The notes beneath the pieces are model-generated. The model saw nothing but the letters and a program-made list of their open reading frames with translations, was not told the origin of the DNA and did no database searches. DNA of 62,000 nucleotides from Lingula anatina (lineage: Eukaryota; Brachiopoda; Lingulata; Lingulida; Lingulidae): NCBI RefSeq assembly GCF_001039355.2, contig NW_019773847.1, positions 590,970-652,969 on the forward strand, written 5' to 3'. Positions 28,146 to 41,500 of this stretch are shown in pieces. The translations under genes and the position numbers were made by a program. Numbering within the stretch: position 1 is the stretch's first letter; each line of letters begins with the position of its first letter.

Positions 28146-29994
28146 ATATGAAGAAATAGCCATTGAAGAAATGAAGATCTACGCATCTTATAACGTCACG
28201 TAATTGATTTTTTAAAATGTGTTTTCACTTTATATACTTCTTAGATTTGATAGTTAAATTTATGATAATTTTATTCTGGAAACAGGGAAAGACTGTTTAT
28301 TAAATTTCATAATTTCCTTTCCAGGGTTTCGTTGGACGTTAATAACGAAAACTTCCGGATCAGGGATCTTGTCAAGTTGTGGAATATAGACTTGTTCTTA
28401 TGACAATTAAAAAGAAAAAGGAAAACATCTGTAAATGACAGTGAGTGCTAAATGAAGACCTTTTCAGACGAAAATTTTGGGTAACTGACTGTGAAATGAT
28501 TATTAAAATCATATTAAATGATATTTTATAATTATTAAATAATATTTTATGATATTACACAGTAGTACAGTATTATACGAGATCAACTTTTGACACAATA
28601 TATCTATGGGGATAAATATGACATTATACTGGTGTCATTGTGCTAGTGGATACAATTTTTATGATAAGTTTGCTATATTGACACACATTCATCTCTCAGA
28701 ATTTTTGATAAGGAAACTGAGAATAAAGTGCAAATACGGCACTCATGGTGAAACACATCTTTTTTGCCGGGTCAGTGTAGTGCGATACTGGTGACTGATA
28801 AAAACCCTACAACGCGTGTAATTTTCAATTAATCTCGATAACAAGTTAATATCAAAAAATCTTTACAGATTAAATCAAGGCAATCTAAAAATCAATTACT
28901 TTCCCACTGAGACTGGGGCCGCCTGTAGCAAGCTGATGAAGCGGAACAAGACATCTGGGAGGCGAACGAAGAGTTCAACTCAATTTTGCCTCTCAATGCT
29001 GGTAGTATTCAACGTACAAAAGCAGTGGAGTTTGAGCCCTACCGCGCAATGTGTATAATTAATATGGACAAAAGATATTATTTCGTTTCATATGGGCATA
29101 TTGCAGTAATTTTGGTAATGGAAATTTGGGGAGAAAATGGCTTGAATGCACAACGTTGGCCTAGGTTAATACCGTCTTTGCATTGTTAGTGTATTCGCCA
29201 GTATGTATAATGCAGTTAACGAATTCTTGCTGCAGTCCGTGAATCTCCAAACTAGGAAAATTTCTTCAGGGGAAATTCTGGTTGGTTTGTTGGTTGATAG
29301 GTAAGGCAAAGCTAAGACTGAAATGGTATCCGGAGAGCAGTGATATATTTTCTTGAAACTTCCCTTTATTATCTCTTCACCAATTAAAAAATTCCTTTTC
29401 TTGTATTTGTCAATTTGTCTGGCAAAAATACGTTCAGCATTTTTTATTAAAGGTGGCATGAATCCAGACTTAGTGTACATGTCAAGGATGTCGGTTTTGA
29501 CACATTTCTAATGTTAAGCTAAATTACCCCGTTTGTGTATTCAAGAATTCAGATTAATTTCCTCCGGAAGGGTTCCTGACGCAAACAGGCGTCCACATCT
29601 CCCCACGGCAGCAAAGGTGAAAATAAAAGCCACCGTTCTGCAGCATTGTCACGTCCCGGCCGGCTCATGTTTCTGTCCCCTCCCAGCCTTTCTCCAAACA
29701 AAACTTTATTTACAGCAAGTTATGACAACACTATTAATTAAATGCCCTCTGTTTTGTTATTATCACAAAGGGGATGAAAGCCCTACACCATTGGACTCTA
29801 TCCGTGGCTCATTCTGCCACACCGTTACAATGAGGATTTTCCAAACGGCATATTTGCAGTGAAAACGGAGTGAAAATGACCTTTTCGTTGTTGGTCAACA
29901 CAATTCTTCAGGTGTGGTGAGCAGCATGAAAGGACCCGGAAACCGTCTTCAGAGAGACAGTAGCAAGGGGTTTTCAGAACAATGTAGCATGATA

Positions 29995-30620
29995 ACATGT
30001 GCCAGACGGGGTTAACGGTTGACATGTTGGTGAGGTGAGAGGAGAAATAAAAACAAGCTTTTAATTTTGAATGGACTATCAAGACAGTTACAGTTACGCT
30101 GAGAGTTTTTCTCATGCAACAGGCATGCCGCAAGTGGGGCACAATAGAAAAAAAAACGAATCTGATTCCAGAATAATACTCACGGGCTTGTTACACGAAA
30201 ATAAGAATAAAAACAGAGCATCCGATTTTGATCGCCGTTAACTGGCAACGCAGTGATAACAGGGGCTTTTTCCTGTATTTCTAATGAGGGGGGCGGTAGG
30301 AATATAAACAAGGGATCAAATTTAAATATATCATTTATTCTTATTACAGTGCCAGTAATAAATGGTTGACATGTAAAATAAGGTTAGGGTAGAAATATAA
30401 AAACAAGGAGTCCGATTAAATTGTATTGATCATTATTCTTGCAGTAATGACGATTTACTTTTCGTGTCACGCTTGACATGTTCGTGGGTTGAGGACGAGA
30501 GGTTTTAGGTTAAATTTATTTTTCATTATTATTACATTGACAGCAAAAATATTCTCACGTAACATTACCAATACGGTGAGGTGAATGAAATAAATATAAA
30601 CATTTAGCCTGTTGTCATAG
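29995..30620. repeat. Degenerate tandem array, period about 90-100 bp
   Basis: Three words recur in the same order. GAAATAAAAACAA-like words occur near 30044, 30204, 30302, 30392 and 30589; ATTATTCTTRCAGT-like words near 30335, 30430 and 30523; and TTGACATGT near 30019, 30365 and 30473. Spacings are mostly about 90-110 bases or multiples, as expected of an old diverged tandem repeat. Two copies of the first word contain a forkhead-type ATAAACA. Confidence 0.5.
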
Positions 30621-30865
30621 TCCCCATTTTGCAGTCGCAGCGATAAAACCTCAATGTTGTTCATAAAATAATGGAACTATTAATTATGAATTTTTCTAAG
30701 CAAAATAGTGTGCTATACTTCCTCTTAGAATATTTGCACGATATCCCTAGTGGTGATATTTTGCCTGAATTAATATGAGAATTCTTAGGGAATTTTCTTT
30801 ATTCGAAAGAAGTCACCAAATAAATTGGCCAAAAATAATGTATCGAATTTTTGTTTATATTTAAA

Positions 30866-30914
30866 TAAATAAAATATAAACTATAATTACGAATTATAGT
30901 TTATATTTTATTTA
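30866..30914. repeat. Perfect 23-bp hairpin, 3-base loop
   Basis: Bases 30866-30888 and 30892-30914 are exact reverse complements around ACG. The stem is almost pure A/T and is followed by a partial direct repeat of the same word. Confidence 0.8.
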
Positions 30915-32233
30915 AACTATAATTACGAATTCGACTATATTCTTGATAAAGAGTCTCTGAACAAAAATATGACATAAATGAATAAAATTAAGAAAACGAC
31001 AAAGACAATTACATGCGGCTTCCCTTCCAAAAAATAAAAAAGAAAAAAAAAAAAAAAAAAGAAAGAAATTAAAATGAAATAAATAAACTCTTCTTTTATA
31101 GGTAAAGATTTTTGAAAAATATCTCGAAGCTTTCAATTCAAGGGAAATACTTCGCCTTAAGTATTAATACAAGTCATAAATTTTCCGCTGATCCGTATGA
31201 AATAATACGTGATAGTTGTGGTCCAGCAAACATTGTTCAAAATGCCAAGTGATGTCAAGCGTTCTGTGAAAAAGACAAGATCGATCTAATGTAATCTTTG
31301 CAAAGCAATATCGCGTGAAAAAGGGTATCTTACAAGAGCATTTCTACGATTTCCTTAAAAGCGAAAAAAATGCTATAGGCAAGAATTAATTGGATCTTTG
31401 TGTCCATTGCGTCAACTCGAAGCCATTCCCAGCAGACGAACACAGGAATGGTATGAAGAAGAGAATAATTGAAGCGCGCTGAAATATAATAAAAGCAGTA
31501 TCATTTCAAATAACAACTAAATGATTAACTCTCAGTTTTAACCCCGCATGACACTTGATTTGCCTAGACATAATCACGCATCGATCCTCTTTCCAATCGA
31601 TTTAGTTTTCTATCTTGTGCAGCCGTCAATGATACATATGTAGTGTAGGCTCATCATTTTTTAATTTCTTTATTGACCGAAGCCTTTCTGTTCAAACACC
31701 AGATAAGACTTTGCGTCGCCGAGCGCTTCCTAGTTTCTCAGTGAGCAGACGATATGGCCAATCAACGGGAATGGCGCGTTGACATTTCACCACCAGCAAA
31801 TCGGAGAGCTGAGAATGAAACAGACAGCAAAACTTGCAATTTCCTGTTGGTTTATTGTAAGAAAAATGAATGATTGTTACAGTAAAAACATGCATTTGAC
31901 TAAAAAACGAAAAAAAGTTGAGAAAACAATGTTAACCTACTGAAAACTTTGGCGCTTTACGATTCAGTGATTTTGAACATGGCGTATACACAATATGGTG
32001 AAAAATGGAAGAAATTAAATAAACAAAGCCTAAATACATGCAATATGCACGCAGATTTAATACCAGTATTCAAGTTATATCCTCTAGTACGTCGTCGATA
32101 AATTAAAGCTGGGCTGTGCCATCTTTAAAAAGATAATTGCTACAAAAATGCAAATAAGCACCTTAAACGGAAATTTAGTACAACAAAATGTTTCTTATAA
32201 ACCTATGTTCTTTTTTATAAAAAGCAAAGCTCG
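30915..32233. other. Intergenic DNA, no gene recognised
   Basis: Short ORFs only. An A-rich low-complexity run at 31029-31068 is listed separately. Confidence 0.4.
31029..31068. repeat. A-rich low-complexity tract
   Basis: AAAAATAAAAAAG-type sequence and an 18-A run. Confidence 0.85.
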
Positions 32234-32306
32234 CGTTTCAAAACAAATATTTCACTCGGATCCTAAAAAGTGTTTAGGATCCGAATGAAATATTTGTTTT
32301 GAAACG
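32234..32306. repeat. Near-perfect 32-bp hairpin, 9-base loop
   Basis: Arms 32234-32265 and 32275-32306 are complementary except at one position. That position is C/A on the + strand RNA but a G.U wobble on the minus strand RNA, so a minus-strand transcript would fold fully. It lies 1.7 kb past the MIPOL1 stop on the MIPOL1 strand, so it could be in an extended 3'UTR or read-through RNA. It could equally be a recent foldback insertion. Confidence 0.8.
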
Positions 32307-33973
32307 TTTTTTATGCTCTCTTTCATTGTGAAATTCAAGCGGGAATTGATATGGTAAAAGCCAAAATAACCGAAATAATTTTTTTGGTTGCCATCTGTAT
32401 TTCTTCAAATTGTCCATGTACACAAGATAAAGAAATTTTTCTTCATGTTGACTGCAGGGCCGATAAAATTGAAGCAAATGTCATTTCCTCATAAGAAATC
32501 AAATCATTTTCATCCGCTGAACCAATTTCACGAAATGAAATTGCAAAGCGACCAATTTGAGGCTTTGTCTGTCAATAAACAAGTAAATCAAGCACCTCAT
32601 TTGTTCCCATGTTGGGATTTTTTCGACCAAGATTAGTTACAACTTATCAAGACAAAGTATCCAAATATTTTGTGGCTTTTTTGGTTTCTTAGCTTGATAT
32701 CAAAACAGTCAGTGACGTATCGTTTCTTTGTTTAAGAAATTCATTCTTAACCTGTCAGATTGACCAAAATATCTACGATGAACGCTGTGGTAAGGCCGCA
32801 AAATTCTTTATTAATGAAGAAAACTTCTTGTGATTACAAAGCACAAAAATGGTGTAAAGTTGTATAAATAACCTGTAGCATAATTCTCATTAAATGCATA
32901 GTTCAGAAAAACCTGTATACACATGGTTTTCTCTCGAAACGCATAAATCGTTTCTTAAATATTTATAATGATACTAATAATAGTACAAAAAACCTTCAAA
33001 AGTTCAGACATTTAAAGACAAGGACGGATCAAACAATGGACAGATACCTAGTTAGAGTAAACAAATACACACTGGTTTAGATATAATTTCAGTGACTAAA
33101 ATGATTCAAACAAAACAAAACTCCGTTTGGTACTGGTTACAATCAAGCAATCTATATGCAAATCTGATTCTCGCATTCTACTGAGTATTTGCCCACAAAC
33201 ATATGTTGTTTGCAATATATTGAATATTCATCTTTTAATATCTTTAATTTATAGATAAACATGATTAATGCAGTTTTATACTCTAAAGCCCTTAAATGCC
33301 AAATGCTCGTTGACATTACCTTTTAAAAGGACACAATGCTGTATTGAACACTGTCAATCTGTGACAGAAAAAACTTTCTACATGGCTGGACGTATTTGTC
33401 AAAAAACCAGTGCTTTGTATGGTGTTTAAATTATGTAAATCAGAAAACAGAACAAGCATGAAAACGAAATTTGCTATCATGCAATTTCTACCATGATCAA
33501 AATATGTGGCATCAGAAGAAAAATAATCAACGCTGCATAACAAATTTCAAAATAAAAAAACTTGCTTAATCTTATAACAAAATAAGGACGTATATCTGTA
33601 ATCTATAAACAACAGTGCTTCCTTAATGAAGTGCTACATAGACATATCATTATATATTACATTATATATTTTGTTAAAGAACTAAAATCAATTACAATTT
33701 AATGATATATGATATATCCAAATAGATCCTACGGTTATATCTAACAGTGCATAAAACTGTTTAAGAAATAAAAATAATACTTCTTGAATTGTCAAACCTG
33801 ACTTTTGGTAGCAACTGATGCAAAGACCAAGAATCAAAGCATGAGGAAGTAAAGTTGCAAAGTTGGTATTTTTTGGTATTGGTTGACAGAGTGATTTTTC
33901 CTTATTTATCTCCTTGGCTAAAAAATCTGGAGTACTCTTGATTTTTTTCTTTCTCTTGAACCAACTGGGAAAA
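32307..33973 (-). other. MIPOL1 3'UTR and downstream flank
   Basis: AT-rich with no other exon seen. On the minus strand, a variant poly(A) signal ATTAAA lies at 33698-33703 (271 bases past the stop) and an AATAAA near 32807-32812. Either could end the transcript. Confidence 0.4.
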
Positions 33974-34040
33974 TCAGTCATCGGGTTTCATCCCAAGTCC
34001 ACTGATCTTGCGACGCAATACATTCACCAGTCTTTCCATT
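33974..34040 (-). CDS. mipol1: MIPOL1 exon 12 (terminal)
   Basis: Residues 676-697, MERLVNVLRRKISGLGMKPDD then TGA at 33976-33974. Acceptor ATTTTTTCAG. Confidence 0.92.
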
Positions 34041-35543
34041 CTGAAAAAATAAAAAATGCCACAAAAATACTCACTGGGTAAATTAATGTTTTTTCAAACA
34101 TTTGCTCCCTGAGGGAAGCAAGGGAGACTAAATACTTTCTCATTCAATGCAAAGTGTTTGCCTAAAATATAATATTTCCTTCCAAAATAGCAGTCCGTCT
34201 AAAGGGGACCAAGAGGCTGAGAGGGTTATGCAGCATTGAAGGACAAATCACATGTTGATCCCTCAGGCTCAGTTATTTTAATATTACCAACTGAAAAATG
34301 AGATAAATCGAAGCACATTAAGTTTTTTACGGCCCATATTCGGTAGCTTGCAGGTAAGGCGGCCATTCATCAGCACTATGAAAATATTGGTAAATACATC
34401 TAAACGTTAGTACACACAGAGGAGAAAGACTGTATTCAGCTTCACCGGAATGGCTGGTGCCATTAGTATGCATAAAACTTTTGTCTGTATTATATCCAAT
34501 TGTAACATGCTAGCATCTGTGTCTGACTTCTACAATATCAACAAAGGCACCAATTTCTGCCCCAATATTCTGAGATGGGGTTTCATGTAGCAAAAAAGAG
34601 TCAAGTAATACAATACTAAATGGTGAAACTACTACAGGCCATTAATATCTGACCTGTTACTGATATAAAGACTAACTTCTTTCAGAAAGTTGACACTGGC
34701 TATAATCAGTGACATAATTTCAATCAACCTGAAGTCAATTTATGTTTAAGTGAAGTCAATAAACCAAACAATATTATGGAGGCCTTTTGTAATTTGAATA
34801 AACAGAGAGATATTCCTCAGATCTTATGCTGCACAATAGACAAAGAACAATTATGGTTCAAGCCTAAATTTTAATAGATTAAACTTTTTTTTTAATATCA
34901 ACATTACACTTAGCACAAGAGGATTAGTCTGTTCAAGTACCAAAAAATTTCTAAAATAATAAAAATAAAATGAACATACTTTTCTGCATTTTCTTCAGCC
35001 TCTTTCTGTGCCATCCTGGATTTGTTTAATTCGGCCATCGCTTGCTCTTTCTCCATCTGTACCCCTTTGAGGCGTGCCAACAGTTGGTTGCTATCTTTCT
35101 GCACCTTTTCGTATACAGCCTCTTTCTGCTTTAGTTGGACTTCGATGTTACCAAGGGTGTTGTTGAATTGATCGCGCATGTTAGCTTCTTGAGACAGCGA
35201 CTTATGAAGGCTAAAAATAAGGAGAAAAATGCTGTTAATAAATGTCTGCCAAAAAGGTCAGCGATACAATACTTTTAGAAGTACATGTACAGTGTACAGG
35301 ACTGTGGCAGTTTTGTTATTCCAAATATCATTTACAAAAAAATATTTCAATATGGTTTTTCACATAACAATCAGTTTTCTTTTAATTTTCAGTATTGCTG
35401 GAAAATATAATGAAACTGATCAGTTTGGTGAAAAAAATAATTTAAAAAAAACATTAAAAATACTTTTTTGTCATTTTCCAAAATTTATATTTACTCTTTT
35501 AACCTTCTGAGTAAACAAGTAAACTTCTGAGTAAATGTGGATC

Positions 35544-35583
<40 letters not shown>

Positions 35584-38500
35584 TCATAGTCAATTAATAA
35601 TTTAGTTTGAGAGTCTTCACCATTTCCTTACCTATAATAGACCCTGATGTTCTGCATTTCCTCTTCCATCTTTCTAGCCTTTGCCAGTGCCATGTCCCTC
35701 TCTTGCTGGGTCGCCAGAAGCTTTGCCTGGAAAGAAATAAAATAAAATTAAAGCATGCTTTTATTTAGTTATAACAATGAAACAAGTTATATTCAACTTT
35801 TTGAATTAAAACTACTTTTTTTAACTCCTATGTTTGAATTGCACACAAAATTTTCAACATTCTAACAGAAATTGAACAGATGTAAAACTTGTTGAAAAAA
35901 GTTTCAAAGAAGACAAATTCTAAATCTAATTATAATTTAATACATTCAGCAATGTCCTTTGTCTTTTGTAAATTTCCTATTGAAATTAAATTCCAATTGT
36001 TATGAAAATCTTAACAAATGACAAAATTGTTACATGACCATAGATCAGTTGAATTGGAGAGGGGTTGCCTTTTCATTATAAATACTACATCATTTTTGAA
36101 TAAATAATTTAAAAAAACCCTCTGTATTAGCAGAAAATATTAATGAAAGACGACTGATATGAGAGATGTTGCCATATATTACAATTAAAAGAAAAATGTA
36201 AGATGGGGCACTGTAGTGGCATGGGTAAAGCTAGAGTCTGGAGCTTCATTAGATTTTGTTGTAGGTAAGGACACTGATGTTACATTTCTCTATGGTCCTA
36301 AACCTCTCAGGTGAGCCGTAGACCCTTTGTTGTTCTCTTGAGGTGAAGATAAAAATAATGGGCAAAGTTATAACCAGACAGGTACTATAATAAAAGACTA
36401 AAACTGTGAAGGATATTTATGGCATTCATATGCCCACTTTAACAGTGGAGCGAAAGACTCCAAAATCCTCTTAAGGTATTGAAATTAAAAATTTGGGCTT
36501 GTATTGCAACTCAATCAACTGCTCCAACCAATTGATCTCCATTCCGAAAGTGGAATCCCTTTTAAGCTGCATCAAGATCCACCTATTGAGACAGTGAACA
36601 AGTTTGAAATTAAGCTTGGGCACAACTGTATGTATGACAAGGACTCTTCTGGAGGCAAAGTGGCCAGTTCCCTCAGTCAAAAACAGGGTCTCCCACACTC
36701 TTGTCAGCATGCAAATGCAAGTAATTCCCTGGATGGTAATCCTAAAGGTGCATAAAGCGGGATTTTCTCTCTGACTGGAGCCTGGTTAATACCCTTGAGG
36801 GTGTGCCGCTGAGCTTTAGTCAAAATACAGTGTGACAGCTTCTCCATTGTACCCTCCACTGGCACCAAAGAGGAGAACAAACAAACACTTGTTGAGGGAA
36901 AGCTATAGTTTCTCCCAATTCAGAGATTTTCTCTGCATTTTACAAAGGTATTGGGGCATGGTCTGATTATAAGGGGGGGCAATGGAGGTTTACGTGGGGA
37001 TGGAATCGGAGGATTGGGTTGCTTACAGCAGTAGTGCATACACTGGGAAAGAGGGAAGAAAGAGGGAAAGGCAGAGCACAGAGGCAATGAAACCTTGGTA
37101 AAAATAATCCATTCACAACAGTCAGGATGTGAAAAAAAAATCAGCTGTTAAATTTTCATTAGTGGCTAATGGATCATGCATTCTGTGAGGAAAATGAGGT
37201 TATGGTGGCTTTAAGCTACATGTTATTTTCAAAAAGGGAGATGTCGCTATAACCACCAGCACTGTTGCTGTTTTCTTTCAAATCAAGGCATACCATAAAT
37301 GGTTTATCCATCAGATATACAATACATTTTGAGGACTGCATGTCACTGCACCTTCTTTACTTTTGTAAAAGATACTTATTGGACTAAAAACTGTATACTA
37401 GAGTCAAGAATTCAAATAGAAGAAAGACATTTAAAAATATGAAAAATTCAAATTAAAAACCATGAGTTTCTTTCTTGAAAAGGGTAAAATCATATGTGAA
37501 AAAATTTTATGGGGAGCCAATGTTGACATTATGGATGATATGATGTCTGGGGTAGCACTAGCAATTTTTACTCACTTAGTCAAATCACTACTTTTTCATT
37601 GTTTTTTTCACAAAATGGTTTAACTTTAAGTAAACAAGTCCAATCAACCCTATTTTTTTTTAGCCAATTTTAGTCAGTTTTAGCATTTGGCTAAATTGGC
37701 AAGTGTTAGCGCTACCCCAGGATGATTTTGCCAAATCAACTAAAAAACCAGGAAGAAAGGAAACAAATTTGTACCTTTCTATACCAAATTTTACAAATAA
37801 TTGGCTTTTGGAAAAAATGCAAAAGAATAAATATGCACTACACAAAACAACATAAAAAAAACAAACCAGGCCAGCATCAAATAAGCTTAAATGAACTTAA
37901 AAATCCATACCATCAAAACTTTATTCTGTTATCACCCACTAAATATCAAATGGATCAAAGTTTTAAAAAAAGGAGACTCATGTTTTATAATCATGAAGTA
38001 TTTCACTGATACTTTTGAATTGTGCAAACATCAATTATACTGAAATATTCCATCATAATAAATATTAAAAGGTAGACACCATTGTTTTCTCACTCATCCT
38101 AATCAACAAATTTATGAATGGATGGAAATGAGAAACTGACCACATGTTTTAATTGGTTGACCCAATTGGACAAAATTCTCATTAATTTTCACCATTACTA
38201 TTGGACTGTGCTTGTTCCTTATGTAACACATGAAGGGAACTTTTTACCATAGTCCACTACAAGGTTGCAAAGTTACCTCATTCTTTATTTATATCTGCAC
38301 TGTCAACTCACTCGCCAATCGATATTTTAATTACACATGCTATTGTGCTATTTACTATATTGATTCATCTGTTGGACTATATTTGAGCATACATTAGTGT
38401 GCATGCAATGCAAAATTTGTATAAATTTACACACACTGTGAATAAACAGCGTAAGAGTTTTGCTCATTTCTCCTGCAGAGTTTGCCATCCGCAGTATGGT

Positions 38501-41500
38501 TCCTTCTCAGCAATTAAAACCTGTTGTGGGAGGATAAAGGCCTTAAATTCTCTGTTTGATAAGACTATTGAAGAGTTAATGAGGCAGAAAGTAGCACAAT
38601 ACAATCACCTGTTAGATACCAGCTTTATTCACAATGCCACACACTACATATAGCAAACAATAAATATTGGCAAAAGTGTTGACTTCTTCATTCACAGAGG
38701 CAATGTTCCAGTTTCCATCCAGAAGATCAGAAACCCAAGTTGGATGAGGCCGAGACAGATGGCCAAGCTGACGTCAGAATTTCGGTGATTCCTTTCCCGT
38801 ATTATTTGCTTTTCATTAATAAATATCACAAGAGCACATAAATGGTTGAAATACATTAAAACAAACTTTGTCATGATATGCACACATGCACATATAGAGT
38901 ATGCTTAAAAGGTATAATGATGTCCATTTGCCACAATCAAATATCAATGGTCAGTGGCGCCACGATGTCTGTAGCGGTCAGAAAAGAAATGGACACCATT
39001 ATTGGTGTCATTGTGCTCACTTCAACCACTAGACATAGATATGGACCAACAATAATAGAGATCTGTAAAAACCCTGCGACTATACATGACAACGTGTAGT
39101 ATCTGTTCTATTTGATTTCATGCCGTTCTCATGGCAATTTGCATGCCCGGCTGTAAGCTGGGGAATATACATGCTCGTCATGACAGGCGAGGGATTGACA
39201 GATTGAAGGGCCCGGCAAGGGAAACTGAGCAAAGCTCACACGAAGACTCAATTAAGCCCAATCAATAGTGCTAAACACTGTGTACACAGGGAGACTGGTG
39301 CCCCGTTACCTGACGATTGAGTCAACAAATAGCGAATGGAATTACAATGACATTAATGGCAGGGAACAATAGTCCTGATGCCTGTGTAGAAGTTATGAAC
39401 AAAGTTAACAAAAGCCTTGTTTTACCAGTAGTGCTAAACTCTATCCCAGCTAGCCCACTTCAGGTGAAAGGGGACACAAAAGCAATTATAGCAGTACCCC
39501 CAACAAAAATAAAACCTTCAAAAGTCTCGAGTAGATGGTTAAATACTTTCTCTCTACTTGTGAGATTCCTAATATGGTGCGTCAATCAAATGACAATACG
39601 TCTATTTGAATCAGGATTCATCAGTTACCCGCTCACACATAGAAAGTGATTCAATTCCCTCCCTAAATACCCGACTTTTGGACAGAAAGCTGCCTGTACT
39701 GGGATTCAGCATTTTAATCAGCCCTAATGAAGCGTAGCCACATCTCAATACAAATACAGGATGTGCACTGGCCTGAATTGGGAAAAGGCTGAAATTTGAT
39801 GATCAAATATTATAAAACACGACTTTATCTCCATAATTCAAATATTATCACTTTAGAGTGGAGTGTTTATCGTGGAGAGATTGATTCACCCAGGCAAATA
39901 ATTTGAGTTGTTGGTAAAGAAAATTATGGCTGTTGATTGGATTAAAATAGCTGTTAGCCCTAGTTCAATATTTTGTAAGTTCACAAAAATATCGAGATGA
40001 AGAACAAGAGAGAGTACACAGTGGCTAATCCTGAGATATACAGACACACATGTTGAACTAGAGTGCCTTTAAAAACATTTGAAGTCAACTGTTCATATTG
40101 ACCAGCCACGTTCAAGTATCAACATCTACAATGAAAGAATCTTGTAATGTTTTACTTAGATAGCATAATGGCTTGTTCATTTGTTTATTTATTTACTGGT
40201 GTTAAATATTAACTCAAATGCTCCCGTGTTACTCCAATGCAAGGGAGGACTATTCATAAGTTGACTGAGGCTAACTCTATACACACCATTTCTTTAGGAA
40301 TATCTATGCAAACCCACACACACATATATCTATATATTTAAAAAGTTACGCATTGCTTTCTTTTTCATCAAGCGGTTGCCAACATGAGATAAGGGTCCTA
40401 CAGTTAAAATGTGGGGCGTGAGATATGAGTCATTCTTCATAGTTAGTAAAAGAAGTTTATCCTTTCAAAGAAAAAGATAATAAAAAAGTGAAAGAAAATA
40501 AATTTTATAAATGGTATTTCTGATTTCCACAAGCAACAATAACATCTTTCCCTTTTACAACTTTTTCCCCATAATCCTCTATTTTATGAAAATTCAAATG
40601 TATCATAATGAATAAAATCAAAGATAGAATGGCAAGAAATATATTATATCACCATCCTATTGATGTAAAAAGATTAATATGTCATTAAAATATCATGGAA
40701 AGCTCCACAAAGACATGATTGAACAGATACAATTTGAAATCATTAAGAAAAAATACAGAAACATGAAAAACTGCTGATGTCATTAACATTTTTTTTTACA
40801 AATAACAATTGTTTTCTTGGTACAAGATGACATAACATTACACAAAAACAATGGTTTTAAGGACAGCACAATAAAAATACTGTTCAATACAAGGACATCA
40901 ATGTTAGCCCATAAACTGTTTGCACGGATAATCTTATATGAACTCTTTAAGTTAGACTTGTATATCTCTAAATTTATCACACCACGCCACATTTCAAAGT
41001 TCAACCACACCGCCTCTAACCCAACTGCCCCCCTGTCAATCAGATGTCAGACAGCGATATCAAACAACCAATAAGCTTTCATCATAAACTCTTAAAAATC
41101 GCGAAAAAGGGGTCATTTTTGAGTGGACCTCTTTCAGATGGAGGCAAAAGTTGCAGTAAGCACCAGCTTAAGGTTCTGAAGTTCTACAAGTTAATAATAT
41201 GCAAAGGATCTCATTTATATTCCTGACAAGTTTTGTTATTGACACAGCCTCGGCCATGTAATAACTGTTTATCTCCCCTAATCCTTCTCAGGTCCTCTCT
41301 GTACAGGTGGAATCTATATTACCGCAAGGTCCGCCTAGGCGACAATGGATTGCGCATGTTATTACTTTATCACAGTGACAAAGTTCAATATTCAAGAACG
41401 CCAGCAAGATGGGGGACGGGAGAAAAACCTGAACCCTCAGCATTGTATATTCTTCATGGTGCTTTAACATAACTGGATGTTGTTTTAGGAGTAAGACCAA

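Larger units (their letters stand above)
24581..29994. other. Intergenic DNA between FoxA and MIPOL1, no gene recognised
   Basis: No coding exon recognised. GC-richer patches occur at about 26020-26100, 27330-27480 (with a YY1-like AAAATGGCGG near 27449) and 29560-29700. They could be regulatory but carry no decisive signal. Microsatellites are listed separately. Confidence 0.4.

Noticed and set aside
36471-36755. Overlapping ORFs on both strands in MIPOL1 intron 9
   Set aside because: MIPOL1 exons 9 and 10 join in phase without it, and neither ORF resembles a known protein.
38399-38653. 84-codon ORF in MIPOL1 intron 9
   Set aside because: No domain found. The patch is GC-richer but is better explained as possible regulatory DNA.
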